Source: Aurantimonas aggregata (GTDB taxonomy: Bacteria > Pseudomonadota > Alphaproteobacteria > Rhizobiales > Rhizobiaceae). Taken from it: a stretch of 64,000 bases of DNA. Made by a program: the position numbers and the translations under genes. The first letter of the stretch is position 1. Every line of letters begins with the position of its first letter. Below the pieces are notes generated by a model that made no database searches, was not told the DNA's origin, and was given only the letters and a program-made list of their open reading frames with translations. The stretch lies in the NCBI RefSeq assembly GCF_010500835.1, contig NZ_JAAAMJ010000009.1, forward strand, positions 1-64,000, given 5' to 3'. Below, piece by piece: positions 33,232 through 43,299 of the stretch.

Positions 33232-33897
33232 ATGGCTCTGCCAACTCCGACGGTTCTTCGCCGCAACGCGCTGCTGATGCTCGTCCTGATGGGCCTTGGC
33301 GCTTGCGCTTCGGGGCCGCGCCTGCGGCCGATGACGGCGCATGAATGCATGACGCGGGTGATGTATTTCGAATCGAACCGCTCGAGCCAGGACGGGATGC
33401 TGGCGGTCGGCACGGTGGTGATGAACCGGATGGAGAGCGGCCTCTACCCGAAGACCGTCTGCGGCGTCGTCGGCCAGAAGAAGCAGTTCGCGCCCGGCGT
33501 TCTCTCCAAGCCCATGGCGAAGGGCAAGGACCTCGCCTCCAAGATGGCGACGCGCGTGCTGCGCGGCGAACGCCATCCGGGGGTGCGCAAGGCGATGTTC
33601 TTCCACACCGCCGGCATGACCTTCCCCTACACCAACATGCACTACCAGATCGTCGCCGGCGGCAATGCCTTCTACGAGAAGCGCAAGAACGCCCGGCGCG
33701 TGTCCGACCCGCCGTTCCGCAACCCGCAAGAGCGGGCCGCCGCCCGCGAGGCGCCGCGCAGCGTCAGCTATAGCGAAACGCGGGCACCGGCGCCGCGCCC
33801 GGTCGCGGTGCGGCAGCAGGCCCCTGCCCCAAGCACGCCATCAAATCAGCTCGAGCCGATGTCGGTAGAGGACCTGATCCTGCTCAACGGCGGCTGA
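33232..33897 (+). CDS. SleB-type cell wall hydrolase lipoprotein
   Basis: A 221-residue lipoprotein (lipobox LMGLGAC, Cys about 25). The Hydrolase_2 domain known from SleB/CwlJ covers about 36-145. The likely catalytic glutamate is in MYFESNRSSQDGMLAVGTVVMNRMESGLYP, and further blocks are VCGVVGQKKQFAPG and HTAGMTFPYTNMHYQIVAGGNAFY. These enzymes are lytic transglycosylases or muramidases that open peptidoglycan; spores are not implied. The C-terminal 70 residues are Pro/Ala/Arg-rich and probably disordered. It converges with dgoA. Confidence 0.85.
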   Translation: MALPTPTVLRRNALLMLVLMGLGACASGPRLRPMTAHECMTRVMYFESNRSSQDGMLAVGTVVMNRMESGLYPKTVCGVVGQKKQFAPGVLSKPMAKGKDLASKMATRVLRGERHPGVRKAMFFHTAGMTFPYTNMHYQIVAGGNAFYEKRKNARRVSDPPFRNPQERAAAREAPRSVSYSETRAPAPRPVAVRQQAPAPSTPSNQLEPMSVEDLILLNGG

Positions 33898-33936
33898 TCC
33901 GGAACGAGCGATCCCGCGTCCGGGCGGCCTCCGCCA

Positions 33937-34581
33937 TCAGCTCGACTGGCCGCCATGCACCGCGTCGTAGGCGGCGATGGCCCGGTCGGCCCGGGTCCGG
34001 ACCGTGCGCGCGTCGTCGCCCGGCCGGTAGAGCGAGGAGCCGAGGCCGAAATGCCGGACCCCGATCCGCGCATAGGCGGGAAAGTCGGCTTCCGACACGC
34101 CGCCGACGGCGCCGACCGGCAGATCGGCCGGCAGTACGGCGCGGATCGCCGCGATGCCGGCGGGGCCGAGGACGCTCGCCGGGAAGAATTTAAGCGCCGA
34201 AGCGCCCGCGGCGGCTGCCGCCAGCGCTTCGGTCGGCGTGAACACGCCGGGCATCGTCACCATGCCGTGGTGAGCGGCGCGGGCAAGCACTTCCCTGTCG
34301 ACATTCGGGCTGACCAGCAGCCGCCCGCCGGCTTCCGCCAGCCGGTCCACCGATACCGTATCGAGCACCGTGCCGGCGCCAATCAGGAGGCCGGGCGGCG
34401 CAATCCGCGCGGCGGCCGCGATGGAGCGGAACGGCTCCGGCGAGTTCAAGGGGATCTCGATCGCCTCGAACCCCGCCTCGATGAGGGTCGCGACGATGCT
34501 CTCGCAATCGGCCGGCGGCAGGCCGCGCAGGATCGCCACGAGATCGCGCCGCAGCGCCGGCCAGGCGACAGGTTTGGTCAA
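33937..34581 (-). CDS. dgoA: 2-dehydro-3-deoxy-6-phosphogalactonate aldolase
   Basis: The enzyme splits KDPGal into pyruvate and glyceraldehyde 3-phosphate. The class I KDPG-aldolase fold is plain: VAILRGLPPADCESIV, the glutamate in AIEIPLNSPEP, GAGTVLD, MPGVFTPTEALAAAAAGASALKFFPA with the Schiff-base lysine, and GAVGGVSEADF. The PLNSP variant favours KDPGal over KDPG aldolase. The gene's ATG overlaps the dgoK stop by four bases. It is the last gene of the seven-gene chvE operon, completing galactose breakdown. Confidence 0.93.
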   Translation of the reverse strand: MTKPVAWPALRRDLVAILRGLPPADCESIVATLIEAGFEAIEIPLNSPEPFRSIAAAARIAPPGLLIGAGTVLDTVSVDRLAEAGGRLLVSPNVDREVLARAAHHGMVTMPGVFTPTEALAAAAAGASALKFFPASVLGPAGIAAIRAVLPADLPVGAVGGVSEADFPAYARIGVRHFGLGSSLYRPGDDARTVRTRADRAIAAYDAVHGGQSS

Positions 34582-35480
34582 GACAATATCTCCCGGGAGC
34601 AGGCAAGCAGCCCCGCCTTCACGGCGTGCTCGGCATCCTCGGGCTCCACTGCCATTTCCGCCGCCTCTGCCGCAAGCCGATAAACCTCCAGCAGCGGACC
34701 GGAGGCCACCAGGGTCATGCGGTCGATCCCGCCGAACCGGCTTCGCGCCCCGGCAAATTCCAGCCCTACGAGGAGACCCGAGAGCGCTGCACCGCCGTCG
34801 CCGCTGTCCCCCACGCCGAGCAACCCGCCGGCGCGGATGGCGAACAGCCGGTTGGTGAACTCGGCCGGCCGTTCCAGCCCGGCGAGAAAAGCCGCGCGGA
34901 ACCGATCGGGGTCGAAGGGCGCGGCGGGATCGGCCACCGAGTGCTTGAGGATCGTGTGGCCGCTGGCGGCGGCGAAGAGGTCACCGGTGACGAAGGTGGC
35001 GAAGCGCTCGATGTGGCCATCGCCGAGAACCACCCATTTCGAGTGGGTGCCCGGCAGGCAGACGATCTGCGTTTGCGACCGCTCGGGCAGGCCGAGCAGT
35101 TGAGTCTCCTCGCCGCGCATGACGTCCGGCGCTTCGCCGAGCCGCTGCGCCACGCCGGGGAGGATGTAGACCGGTCGGGGATGACCCGGCACATGGCACG
35201 CTTTGGCGGCGATGGCCGCCACACTCGCCGGCGTATCTGCATACGGCGCCTCGACCCAGCCCTGGCGGGCGCCGACCATGCCGCAGGCGACGACCGGCAA
35301 ATCGGCGGGCGCTTTCAGCGCCGCGAGATGCGCTTCGAGGATCGCGGCGAAGCTGTCCGGACCGGCAGCCAGCATCCCCTCCTCGCTCCGCCGCTCGGAA
35401 AGCACGGTCCCAGCCTCGTCCACCAGCCACAGGCGGAAGCTCGACGTGCCCCAGTCGACGAGGGCGCAGAAGGGGCTCAA
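34578..35480 (-). CDS. dgoK: 2-dehydro-3-deoxygalactonokinase
   Basis: DgoK phosphorylates 2-keto-3-deoxygalactonate at C6 for the aldolase. The 300-residue protein has the ASKHA-like phosphate motif ALVDWGTSSFRLWLV at the start and family blocks MVGARQGWVEAPYADTPASV, FLPGTHSKWV-type LPGTHSKWVVLGDGHIERFATFVTGDLFAA, and TLVASGPLLEVYRLA. It overlaps both neighbours by four bases (ATGA), so the three catabolic genes are translationally coupled. Confidence 0.94.
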   Translation of the reverse strand: MSPFCALVDWGTSSFRLWLVDEAGTVLSERRSEEGMLAAGPDSFAAILEAHLAALKAPADLPVVACGMVGARQGWVEAPYADTPASVAAIAAKACHVPGHPRPVYILPGVAQRLGEAPDVMRGEETQLLGLPERSQTQIVCLPGTHSKWVVLGDGHIERFATFVTGDLFAAASGHTILKHSVADPAAPFDPDRFRAAFLAGLERPAEFTNRLFAIRAGGLLGVGDSGDGGAALSGLLVGLEFAGARSRFGGIDRMTLVASGPLLEVYRLAAEAAEMAVEPEDAEHAVKAGLLACSREILS

Positions 35481-36424
35481 TGCCTATCCCCGGCACGGTC
35501 GTGTAACGGCTCGACGATGTGCCGGCGGCCCAGCATGAAGGCGTCCGCCACGTGCCGGAGCGGTGACACGTCGACATCCGATTCCCGCGCCGCAATGAGC
35601 TCGGCGAAGCGGGCGTAGATTCCGTCATATTCGGCCTCGGGCGCCTCGCTCACCACCCCATTATCGATGGCAAGGGATGCGCCGCCGGAGGACAGGATGA
35701 GCTTCCCCGCATCGGTCTCGACCGCGATATCCCAGGTCTGCGGCCCGGTCTGCCGCCAGTCGAAGAGCGCCTCGGCAGTCACGTCGGAAGGACCCTGGAA
35801 ACTGAGCCGCGCCGCGATCGGCGCCGCGCGGTTCTCTGGGAAGGACAGTTCGGCTCCGGTGAGCCAGATCGGCACCGGCAGGATTCGCGTGAGGATCGAC
35901 AGCGCGTTGATGCCGGGGTCGAAGACGCCGAGCCCGCCCGGCTCCCAGATCCAGTCCTGGCCGGGATGCCAGTGGCGCACGTCCTCCATCCAGTCGATGC
36001 GGACCGAGCGGATCGTCTTGCCCGCCAGCCAGTCGCGCGCCGGCTCGACACCGGGCGCAAAGCGCGAATGCCAGGTGGCGAAGAGGGTGACGCCGCTCGC
36101 GTCGGCGATCCGCGTCAGGTTCTCGATCTCCGACAACGTCGCGCCCGGCGGCTTCTCGAGCAGAACATGCTTGCCGCGCCCCAGCGCCTCCGCGGCGATG
36201 GCGTGCCGGGCCTGCGGCGGCATGCACAGCGCCACTGCCTCGATCTTCGGCATCGCGTCGAACATCTCGGCCGCCGTCGCGAAGTTTTCGACGCCGTCGA
36301 GACGCGCGTTGCGGCTGGCCGCCGCGACCAGCCGGAAAGCCGGGTTGCGGGCGATCGACGGCAGGTGCTGGTCGCGCGCGATCTTGCCGACGCCGACGAT
36401 GGCGAGCGCTGTCGGAGCCGTCAT
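35477..36424 (-). CDS. Gfo/Idh/MocA oxidoreductase, probable D-galactose 1-dehydrogenase
   Basis: A 315-residue NAD(P)-dependent dehydrogenase. The Rossmann fingerprint is AIVGVGKIARDQHLPSI and the family EKPP motif is HVLLEKPPG. WHSRFAPGVEPARDWLAG, EDVRHWHPGQDWIWEPGGLGVFDPGINALSIL and the closing blocks resemble the galactose/arabinose 1-dehydrogenases of Azospirillum and Pseudomonas. With dgoK and dgoA downstream and ChvE upstream, oxidation of D-galactose (or L-arabinose or D-fucose) to the lactone is the best guess. No lactonase gene is in the operon; spontaneous hydrolysis could serve. Confidence 0.82.
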   Translation of the reverse strand: MTAPTALAIVGVGKIARDQHLPSIARNPAFRLVAAASRNARLDGVENFATAAEMFDAMPKIEAVALCMPPQARHAIAAEALGRGKHVLLEKPPGATLSEIENLTRIADASGVTLFATWHSRFAPGVEPARDWLAGKTIRSVRIDWMEDVRHWHPGQDWIWEPGGLGVFDPGINALSILTRILPVPIWLTGAELSFPENRAAPIAARLSFQGPSDVTAEALFDWRQTGPQTWDIAVETDAGKLILSSGGASLAIDNGVVSEAPEAEYDGIYARFAELIAARESDVDVSPLRHVADAFMLGRRHIVEPLHDRAGDRH

Positions 36425-36455
36425 TCAGTGCCTTCCCCTGCTCGCCCCGCCATTG

Positions 36456-37670
36456 TCAGGCGCGGTTCTTGTTGTAGACGTCGAAGATGACGGCGAGCAG
36501 CAGGACGAGACCCTTGATCACCTGCTGGTAGTCGATGCCGATGCCGAGGATCGACATGCCGTTGTTCATCACGCCCATGATGAAGGCGCCGATCACCGCG
36601 CCGACGATGGTGCCGACGCCGCCCGACATCGACGCGCCGCCGATGAAGACCGCGGCGATGACGTCGAGCTCGAAGCCGAGCCCGGCCTTCGGCGTCGCGG
36701 TGTTCAGCCGGGCGGCGAAGACCAGGCCGGCCAGCGCCGCGAGCATGCCCATGTTAGCGAAGGTGAGGAAGGTCAGCCGCTCGGTCTTGATGCCCGAGAG
36801 CCTTGCAGCCTTCTCGTTGCCGCCCAGCGCATAGACGCGCCGGCCGATCGTCGTCTTCGAGGTGACGAAGGAATAGACCCCGATCAGGAGCGCCATGACG
36901 ATGAGCACGTTGGGAAAGCCGCGGAAGGTCGCGAGCAGCCAGCAAAGATAGAGGATCGCGCCGGCCAAGATGACGTTCTTGGCGAGGAAGAAGCCGAGCG
37001 GTTCGTCGTCGTGGTCGTCCGATCGGTTGCGCAGGCGGGAGCGGAGCGCGAGGGTCAGCATCGTGCCGGCAAGGAGGATGCCGAGGAACAGCGACAGGAG
37101 GTTGATGCCGTCGCCGCCGAAGATGTCCGGCAGGAAGCCCGAGGAGATCAGCTGGAAGCCGCGGGGGAACGGGCCGACCGACTGGCCGGCCAGCAGCCAG
37201 AGTGTCAGCCCCTTGAAGACCAGCATGCCGGCCAGCGTCACGATGAAGGACGGAATGCGCCAATAGGCGATCCAGTAGCCCTGCATCGCGCCGATCGCCG
37301 CGCCGACGGCAAGGCAGATGAAGCCGGCGATGAGATAGTTCATGTCCCACTGCACGATCATCACCGCCGCGAGCGCGCCGACGAAGCCCATGACCGAGCC
37401 GACCGACAGGTCGATATGGCCGGCGACGATGACCAGCAGCATGCCAAGTGCCATGATGATGATGTAGCTGTTCTGCAGCACCAGGTTGGTGAGGTTCACC
37501 GGCTTCAACAAGATGCCGTCGGTCATCACCTGGAAGAACGCCATGATGACGATCAGCGCGATCAGGATGCCGTATTCGCGCATGTGCCGGCGGATGAAGC
37601 CGGCCGAGACGGCGGCACGCCGTTCGGGCTTTTCGAGCGGCACCGGGCTGTGGGTCGCTTCCTGGGACAT
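36456..37670 (-). CDS. gguB: Multiple-monosaccharide ABC transporter permease GguB
   Basis: A 404-residue inner-membrane permease of the XylH/MglC/GguB type. About ten hydrophobic segments are visible. Marker stretches are GMLLVIVAGHIDLSVGSVMGFVGA, AHWRIPSFIVTLAGMLVFKGLTLWL (in the related form YWRIPSFIV), YALGGNEKAARLSGIKTERL and GGASMSGGVGTIVGAVIGAFIMGVMNNGMSILG. The extra loop with charged RLRNRSDDHDDEPLG near 215 is seen in the longer GguB proteins. It works with ChvE and GguA to import galactose, glucose, arabinose and related sugars. Confidence 0.93.
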   Translation of the reverse strand: MSQEATHSPVPLEKPERRAAVSAGFIRRHMREYGILIALIVIMAFFQVMTDGILLKPVNLTNLVLQNSYIIIMALGMLLVIVAGHIDLSVGSVMGFVGALAAVMIVQWDMNYLIAGFICLAVGAAIGAMQGYWIAYWRIPSFIVTLAGMLVFKGLTLWLLAGQSVGPFPRGFQLISSGFLPDIFGGDGINLLSLFLGILLAGTMLTLALRSRLRNRSDDHDDEPLGFFLAKNVILAGAILYLCWLLATFRGFPNVLIVMALLIGVYSFVTSKTTIGRRVYALGGNEKAARLSGIKTERLTFLTFANMGMLAALAGLVFAARLNTATPKAGLGFELDVIAAVFIGGASMSGGVGTIVGAVIGAFIMGVMNNGMSILGIGIDYQQVIKGLVLLLAVIFDVYNKNRA

Positions 37671-37679
37671 GGCTGATCC

Positions 37680-39206
37680 TCAGTTCCTGTGGCCGGCGCG
37701 GATGATCGTCGCCATGATCTTTTCCTGCGAGGCATCGGCTGTCGCCATCTCGCCGGCGAAGCGGCCCTCGTTCATGACGTAGAGCCGGTCGGTGATGCCG
37801 AGCAGCTCGGGCATCTCGGAGGAGATCACGACGATCGCCTTGCCGCTGGCGGCAAGCTCCGCGATGATCGCGTAGATCTCGTATTTCGCGCCGACGTCGA
37901 TGCCGCGCGTCGGCTCGTCGAGGATCAGCACTTCCGGCCCGGCGAACAGCCATTTGGCCAGGACGACCTTCTGCTGGTTGCCGCCGGAGAGATTGACGAC
38001 TTCCTGGCCGACGCTCGAGCTCTTGATGCGGATCCGGTCGCGATAGTCGCGCGCCACGGCAAGCTCCCGCCCCTCGTCGACGACGATGCCATTCGAGATG
38101 CCGGCCAGACGGGCGAGCGGGATGTTGCGCCGGATCGTCTCGTCGAGGACGAGCCCGTAGGTCTTGCGATCCTCGGTGGCGTAGCAGAGGCCGGCGGCGA
38201 TCGCCTTCGAGACGGTGGAGAGGTCCACCGGCTTCCCGTGGATCTTCGCCGCGCCGGAAATGCCGACCCCGTAGGAACGGCCGAAGAGGCTCATCGCCAG
38301 TTCGGTGCGCCCGGCGCCCATCAGCCCGGCGATGCCGACGACCTCGCCGCGCCTGACGTGGAAGCTGACGCCGTCGACGACCTTGCGGTCGCTGTGCAGC
38401 GGGTGGTGGACCGTCCAGTCCGCCACCTCGAACACTGTCTCGCCGATCGCCGGATGGCGCGGCGGGTAGCGGTCGGTGAGGCTGCGGCCGACCATGTCGC
38501 GGATGATCGCCGCCTCGCTGACGTCCTTGCCATCGAGGGTCGAGACGGCTGCGCCGTCGCGCAACACGGTGATCGTGTCGGCGACCCTGGCGATCTCGTT
38601 CAGCTTGTGGGAGATCAGGATCGAGGCGATGCCGCGCGCCTTGAACTCCAGGAGGAGCTTCAGCAGCGCCTCGGAATCGGTCTCGTTGAGGCTGGAGGTC
38701 GGCTCGTCGAGGATCAGGAGCTTGACCTCCTTCGACAGCGCCTTGGCGATCTCGACCAGCTGCTGCTTGCCGAGGCCGAGATCGGTCACCCGCGTCTGCG
38801 GCGTTTCCTTGAGGCCGACGCGCTTGAGCAGGTCGCGGGTGCGCGCGAAGGTGGCCGACCAATCGATGACGCCGCGGCTTGCCTGCTCGTTGCCGAGGAA
38901 GATGTTCTCGGCGATCGACAGCAGCGGCACCAGCGCCAGCTCCTGATGGATGATGATGATACCGAGGCGCTCGGAATCGGCGATGCCGGAGAAACGGCAC
39001 TCCTCGCCCTGGAAGCTGATCGAGCCCTCGTAGGAGCCGTGCGGATAGACGCCGGACAATACCTTCATCAGCGTCGACTTGCCGGCGCCGTTCTCCCCGA
39101 CCAGCGCGTGGATCTCGCCCTCGGCCACCTTCAGGCTGACGTCGTCGAGCGCGACGACGCCGGGAAAGGTCTTGCTGATGCCGTGCATCTCGAGGATGGT
39201 CGTCAT
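37680..39206 (-). CDS. gguA: Multiple-monosaccharide ABC transporter ATP-binding protein GguA
   Basis: This 508-residue protein is a fusion of two ABC domains, as in MglA/AraG/GguA. The first has Walker [13 protein letters not shown] near 38-49 and [28 protein letters not shown]. The second has the degenerate Walker A region [12 protein letters not shown] near 295 and [38 protein letters not shown]. It powers sugar uptake by GguB. It lies nine bases from gguB, and a hairpin separates it from chvE. Confidence 0.95.
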   Translation of the reverse strand: MTTILEMHGISKTFPGVVALDDVSLKVAEGEIHALVGENGAGKSTLMKVLSGVYPHGSYEGSISFQGEECRFSGIADSERLGIIIIHQELALVPLLSIAENIFLGNEQASRGVIDWSATFARTRDLLKRVGLKETPQTRVTDLGLGKQQLVEIAKALSKEVKLLILDEPTSSLNETDSEALLKLLLEFKARGIASILISHKLNEIARVADTITVLRDGAAVSTLDGKDVSEAAIIRDMVGRSLTDRYPPRHPAIGETVFEVADWTVHHPLHSDRKVVDGVSFHVRRGEVVGIAGLMGAGRTELAMSLFGRSYGVGISGAAKIHGKPVDLSTVSKAIAAGLCYATEDRKTYGLVLDETIRRNIPLARLAGISNGIVVDEGRELAVARDYRDRIRIKSSSVGQEVVNLSGGNQQKVVLAKWLFAGPEVLILDEPTRGIDVGAKYEIYAIIAELAASGKAIVVISSEMPELLGITDRLYVMNEGRFAGEMATADASQEKIMATIIRAGHRN

Positions 39207-39242
39207 GGTGGTTCGGTCCGGAGGGTGCGGTGCGGACAGGCC

Positions 39243-39268
39243 GGTGCCGCGGCTGGAGCCACGGCACC
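39243..39268 (-). terminator. Intercistronic hairpin between chvE and gguA
   Basis: GGTGCCGCGGCT (39243-39254) and AGCCACGGCACC (39257-39268) form a 12-bp stem with one mismatch; the innermost pairs probably open to make a loop. It sits 24 bases after the chvE stop. There is no T-run. Such hairpins commonly protect the 3' end of a binding-protein message and lower expression of the transporter genes behind it, which would suit chvE. Confidence 0.6.
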
Positions 39269-39291
39269 GAAAAGCGTGGCGCCTTGCGGCG

Positions 39292-40362
39292 CTACTGGAT
39301 CTGCTCGGTGGTGTAGTAGCCGCTGTCGACGAGCGCCTCGGTGATGTTGTCCTCGGTCACCAGCACCGGCTTCAGGAGGTAGGACGGCACCACCTTGACG
39401 CCGTTGTCGTAGGTCTCGGTGTCGTTGACCTCGGGCTCCTCGTCGCTGAGCAGCGCGTCGACCATCGCGACGGTCACCTTGGCGAGTTCGCGCGTATCCT
39501 TGAAGATCGTCGAGGACTGCTCGCCGGCGAGGATCGACTTCACCGAGGGGATCTCGGCGTCCTGGCCGCTGACCACCGGCATTTCGAGATCGCCCGAGCC
39601 GTAGCCGACGCCCTTCAGCGACGAGAGGATCCCGATCGACAGGCCGTCATAGGGCGACAGCACGGCATCGACCTGATCGTCGGTGTAGTGGGCGGAGAGG
39701 AGGTTATCCATGCGGGCCTGGGCGACCGAGCCGTCCCAGCGCAGCGTGCCGACCGTGTCCATGCCCATCTGGCCGCTCTTGACCACGAGCTTGCCGGAAT
39801 CGATGTGCGGCTGCAGCACGCTCATCGCGCCATCATAGAAGAAATAGGCGTTGTTGTCGTCGGGCGAGCCGCCGAACAGCTCGATGTTGAACGGGCCTTC
39901 CTCGTTCTTGAGATCGAGCGCGTCGACGATCGACTGGGCCTGCAGCACGCCGACCTGGAAATTGTCGAAGGTCGCGTAATAGTCGACGTTCTCGGAGTCG
40001 CGGATCAGCCGGTCATAGGCAACCACCGGGATATCGGACGCGGCCGCATTGGCGAGCACGTTCGACAGCGTGGTGCCGTCGATCGAGGCGATGACCAGCG
40101 CCGAGACGCCCTTGGTCACCATGTTCTCGATCTGCGCCAGCTGGTTCGGGATGTCGTCCTCGGCATATTGCAGGTCGGTCGCGTAGCCGGCCGCCTCGAA
40201 CTGCTCGACCATCGAATTGCCGTCGGCGATCCAGCGGGCCGAGGATTTGGTCGGCATGGCGATGCCGATCGTGCCCTTGTCCTGGGCGAGCGCGCCGGTC
40301 GGCAGCGCGAACGCCATCGCGGCGGCTGCCAGTCCTGCCATCAAGGTCTGCGTCATTCTCAT
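39292..40362 (-). CDS. chvE: Periplasmic sugar-binding protein ChvE
   Basis: ChvE binds galactose, glucose, arabinose and other sugars for uptake by GguAB; in Agrobacterium it also signals to VirA. The 356-residue sequence follows the Agrobacterium protein closely as I recall it ([114 protein letters not shown]). The signal peptide ends at GALAQ. The ATG with GGAGGAAATTG in front was chosen over a TTG two codons upstream. No virA homologue is in the window. Confidence 0.96.
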   Translation of the reverse strand: MRMTQTLMAGLAAAAMAFALPTGALAQDKGTIGIAMPTKSSARWIADGNSMVEQFEAAGYATDLQYAEDDIPNQLAQIENMVTKGVSALVIASIDGTTLSNVLANAAASDIPVVAYDRLIRDSENVDYYATFDNFQVGVLQAQSIVDALDLKNEEGPFNIELFGGSPDDNNAYFFYDGAMSVLQPHIDSGKLVVKSGQMGMDTVGTLRWDGSVAQARMDNLLSAHYTDDQVDAVLSPYDGLSIGILSSLKGVGYGSGDLEMPVVSGQDAEIPSVKSILAGEQSSTIFKDTRELAKVTVAMVDALLSDEEPEVNDTETYDNGVKVVPSYLLKPVLVTEDNITEALVDSGYYTTEQIQ

Positions 40363-40419
40363 GGTCAATTTCCTCCCTGACCGTCTGCCGGCGCTGGGGC
40401 GCGCCGGCCTCGATGTGGT

Positions 40420-41214
40420 TCATCCCGCAACGACCGCGTCGCGCTCCCCGTCCGGATGTCTTGCTGAATCGGCGATCTCGCTGCCGGCCTCCCCACCGGG
40501 CGCGTAGAGGGCCATTACGACGTCGTCGAAGGCGCTCTCGATCAGTCGCCGCATGAAGAGTTCCGACGCCTCGCCGTCGCCGGCGACGATCGCGTCGCGC
40601 ACCCGGCCGTGCTGGCGCACCGTCTCGTCCTGCGGGTTCTGCCGCCAGGACAGCGAAAACGAGATCGACAGGCTGCGTTCGATCATCGCGCCGAGCGAGA
40701 CCAGCATCGGATTGCCGGTGGCCTCCAGGACGACGCGGTGAAAGGCGAGATCGGCGGCGATCAGGGCGGGCGAGCCGCGCGGGTTGTCGCGCATGCCGTC
40801 CAGCGCCTCCCCCAGCCGCCGCGCCTGGTCGGGCGTGATACGCTGCGAGGCGAGGCGCGCGGCGGCCGGCTCGTTGATCAGCCGCATCTCGTAGAGCCCG
40901 TCGATGAAGGGCCGCCCGAAGGCCGTGGTGACGTGCCAGCCCATCACGTCGGGGTCGAGCATGTTCCACTCGATCCGCTCGCGCACCTTCGTTCCGACCT
41001 TGGGACCGACGCTGATCAGGCCCTTGGCGACGAGATGGCGGATCGCCTCGCGCACCACGGTCCGCGACACGCCGTACTGGGTCTGGAGTTCCTTTTCGGT
41101 CGGAAGCACTTCGCCGCAGGCGAGCACGCCCGAGGTGATCTTGCGGCCGAATTCCGCCGCCAGTGCCACCGTCCGGTTCGACCGCTTCGGGCCGATCGCC
41201 GCTTCCGCCTGCAT
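40420..41214 (-). CDS. GntR family (FadR subfamily, FCD domain) regulator of the chvE operon
   Basis: A 264-residue regulator. The winged-helix part ([50 protein letters not shown]) covers about 15-80. The FCD ligand domain follows ([65 protein letters not shown]), with the Asp/His residues that usually hold a metal and a sugar acid. It resembles DgoR and GalR-like regulators of galactonate genes. It is first in the operon, 57 bases before chvE, and is likely autoregulated through palindromes just upstream. The expected inducer is a sugar acid such as galactonate. Confidence 0.9.
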   Translation of the reverse strand: MQAEAAIGPKRSNRTVALAAEFGRKITSGVLACGEVLPTEKELQTQYGVSRTVVREAIRHLVAKGLISVGPKVGTKVRERIEWNMLDPDVMGWHVTTAFGRPFIDGLYEMRLINEPAAARLASQRITPDQARRLGEALDGMRDNPRGSPALIAADLAFHRVVLEATGNPMLVSLGAMIERSLSISFSLSWRQNPQDETVRQHGRVRDAIVAGDGEASELFMRRLIESAFDDVVMALYAPGGEAGSEIADSARHPDGERDAVVAG

Positions 41215-41242
41215 CTTAAAAGTGGCCTCCCGCCCTCCACAA

Positions 41243-41253
41243 TGATCGTATCA
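41243..41253. promoter_or_regulatory. Probable operator TGAT-N3-ATCA upstream of the GntR/chvE operon
   Basis: TGATCGTATCA is symmetrical with a 3-bp centre, the spacing known for FadR-subfamily operators (TGGTnnnACCA-like). It lies 29 bases ahead of the regulator's ATG. A related element is at 41308-41319. Confidence 0.5.
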
Positions 41254-41307
41254 ATGCGGGAAGATCTGCCGGCTGACAAGGGGGTGCTGCGGCATCGCGC
41301 CGCCGAA

Positions 41308-41319
41308 GATCGTACGATC
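41308..41319. promoter_or_regulatory. Perfect 12-bp palindrome GATCGTACGATC, second probable operator
   Basis: The palindrome shares GATCGTA with the element at 41243-41253. It lies between the divergent regulator and dehydratase genes, where one regulator could control both directions. Confidence 0.5.
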
Positions 41320-41381
41320 ACCGGTTTTCACGTTGCTTATGCCCGGACGCGCGTCGGCAAGACGTTGAACGATGCGGCATT

Positions 41382-41394
41382 TAATGTATACGTC
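41382..41394. promoter_or_regulatory. GTATAC-type operator, copy 1 (TAATGTATACGTC)
   Basis: The 13-mer TAATGTATACGTC is centred on the palindrome GTATAC, as in the FadR-subfamily UxuR/ExuR operators of E. coli. It occurs again, base for base, at 54094-54106 ahead of the CUT1 transporter operon. Here it lies 55 bases before the dehydratase ATG. Confidence 0.6.
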
Positions 41395-41448
41395 ATGCAA
41401 ATGTCGCAGGTCCGCTCGGGCGGTGCGACGGGACGTTCCGGAGATACG

Positions 41449-43266
41449 ATGACCCAAGACAAGACGGCGAACCGCCTTCGATCCCGCGCCTGGTTCGACA
41501 ATCCGTCCAATCCGGACATGACCGCGCTCTATCTGGAACGCTACCTGAACTTCGGCCTCAGCCTGGAAGAGCTGCAGTCGGGCCGGCCGATCATCGGCAT
41601 TGCCCAGACCGGCTCCGACCTCTCGCCCTGCAACCGTCACCACCTGGAACTTGCCAAGCGGGTCCGCGAAGGGATCCGCGAGGCCGGCGGCATCGCCATC
41701 GAGTTTCCGGTTCACCCGATCCAGGAGACGGGAAAGCGCCCCACCGCCGGGCTCGACCGCAACCTCGCCTATCTCGGCCTGGTCGAGATTCTCTACGGCT
41801 ATCCGCTCGACGGCGTGGTGCTGACGATCGGCTGCGACAAGACCACGCCGGCCTGCCTGATGGCGGCGGCGACCGTCAACATCCCGGCCATCGCGCTGTC
41901 GGTCGGGCCGATGCTGAACGGCTGGTTCCGCGGCGAGCGCACCGGCTCGGGCACGATCGTCTGGAAGGCCCGCGAGCTGATGGCGACGGGCGAGATCGAC
42001 TACCAGGGCTTCATCAAGCTCGTCGCCTCCTCGGCGCCGTCCACCGGCTACTGCAACACGATGGGCACGGCGACGACGATGAACTCGCTGGCCGAGGCGC
42101 TCGGCATGCAGCTGCCGGGCTCGGCGGCGATCCCGGCGCCCTACCGCGACCGCCAGGAGATCAGCTATCTCACCGGCAAGCGCATCGTCGACATGGTGCA
42201 CGAGGACCTGAAGCCCTCGGACATCCTGACGCGCGAGAACTTCATCAACGCCATCCGCGTCAATTCGGCGATCGGCGGCTCGACCAACGCGCCGATCCAC
42301 CTCAACGCGCTTGCCCGCCATGTCGGCGTGGAGCTGTCGATCGACGACTGGCAGACCTATGGCGAGGAGATCCCGCTGCTGGTCAACCTGCAGCCGGCGG
42401 GCGAATATCTCGGCGAGGACTACTACCACGCCGGCGGCGTGCCGGCGGTGGTCAACCAGCTGATGACGCAGGGGCTGATCCATGAGGACGCGCCGACCGT
42501 CAACGGACATTCGATCGGCGACAATTGCCGCGGCGCGCGGATCGAGGACGAGAAGGTGATCCGGCCGTTCGACCAGCCGATCGTGCAACATGCGGGCTTC
42601 CGCGTGCTGCGCGGCAATCTGTTCGATTCCGCCATCATGAAGCTGTCGGTGATCTCGCCGGAGTTCCGTGAGCGCTATCTCTGCAATCCGGGCGACCCGA
42701 TGGCCATCGAGGGCGTCGCCGTCGTGTTCGACGGGCCCGAGGACTACCACGCCCGGATCGACGACCCGGCGCTCGCCATCGACGAGCATTCCGTCCTGTT
42801 CATGCGCGGCGCCGGCCCGATCGGCTATCCGGGCGGCGCCGAAGTGGTGAACATGCGCGCGCCCGATTACCTCCTGAAGCGTGGCATCCACTCGCTGCCC
42901 TGCGTCGGCGACGGACGCCAGTCCGGCACGTCCGGCTCGCCGTCGATCCTCAATGCCTCGCCCGAGGCGGCGGCGGGCGGCGGCCTCGCGATCCTGCGGA
43001 CCGGCGACCGGGTGCGGCTCGATCTCGAGCGTGGCACGGCCGACATGCTGGTTCCCGAGGAAGAGATCGCGGAGCGTCGCCGCGATCTGGAGGCAGCCGG
43101 CGGCTATTCGTATCCGGCCCACCAGACGCCATGGCAGGAGATCCAGCGCAGCTTCGTCTCGCAGTTCGAGACCGGCGCGGTGCTGGAAAACGCCGTCGCC
43201 TACCGGCAGATCGCCCAGGGCGGCGTCGACGGCAAGAACCCGCTTGTTCCGCGCGACAACCACTGA
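41449..43266 (+). CDS. IlvD/Edd family sugar-acid dehydratase (XylD type)
   Basis: This 605-residue Fe-S dehydratase removes water from an aldonate to give a 2-keto-3-deoxy acid. It resembles the Caulobacter D-xylonate dehydratase more than the rhizobial L-arabinonate group: [28 protein letters not shown] at the start, [62 protein letters not shown] and [21 protein letters not shown]. Cysteines in the SPCN, GCDKTTP and YCNTMGT motifs would carry the cluster. The ATG with CGGAG ahead was chosen; an ATG 18 codons upstream is possible. Substrate is uncertain: xylonate, galactonate and fuconate are all plausible. Galactonate would supply the missing step for DgoK/DgoA next door. Confidence 0.87.
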   Translation: MTQDKTANRLRSRAWFDNPSNPDMTALYLERYLNFGLSLEELQSGRPIIGIAQTGSDLSPCNRHHLELAKRVREGIREAGGIAIEFPVHPIQETGKRPTAGLDRNLAYLGLVEILYGYPLDGVVLTIGCDKTTPACLMAAATVNIPAIALSVGPMLNGWFRGERTGSGTIVWKARELMATGEIDYQGFIKLVASSAPSTGYCNTMGTATTMNSLAEALGMQLPGSAAIPAPYRDRQEISYLTGKRIVDMVHEDLKPSDILTRENFINAIRVNSAIGGSTNAPIHLNALARHVGVELSIDDWQTYGEEIPLLVNLQPAGEYLGEDYYHAGGVPAVVNQLMTQGLIHEDAPTVNGHSIGDNCRGARIEDEKVIRPFDQPIVQHAGFRVLRGNLFDSAIMKLSVISPEFRERYLCNPGDPMAIEGVAVVFDGPEDYHARIDDPALAIDEHSVLFMRGAGPIGYPGGAEVVNMRAPDYLLKRGIHSLPCVGDGRQSGTSGSPSILNASPEAAAGGGLAILRTGDRVRLDLERGTADMLVPEEEIAERRRDLEAAGGYSYPAHQTPWQEIQRSFVSQFETGAVLENAVAYRQIAQGGVDGKNPLVPRDNH

Positions 43267-43299
43267 ACCCGTGACGCCAGCACGAACAGGAAGCAAGAC

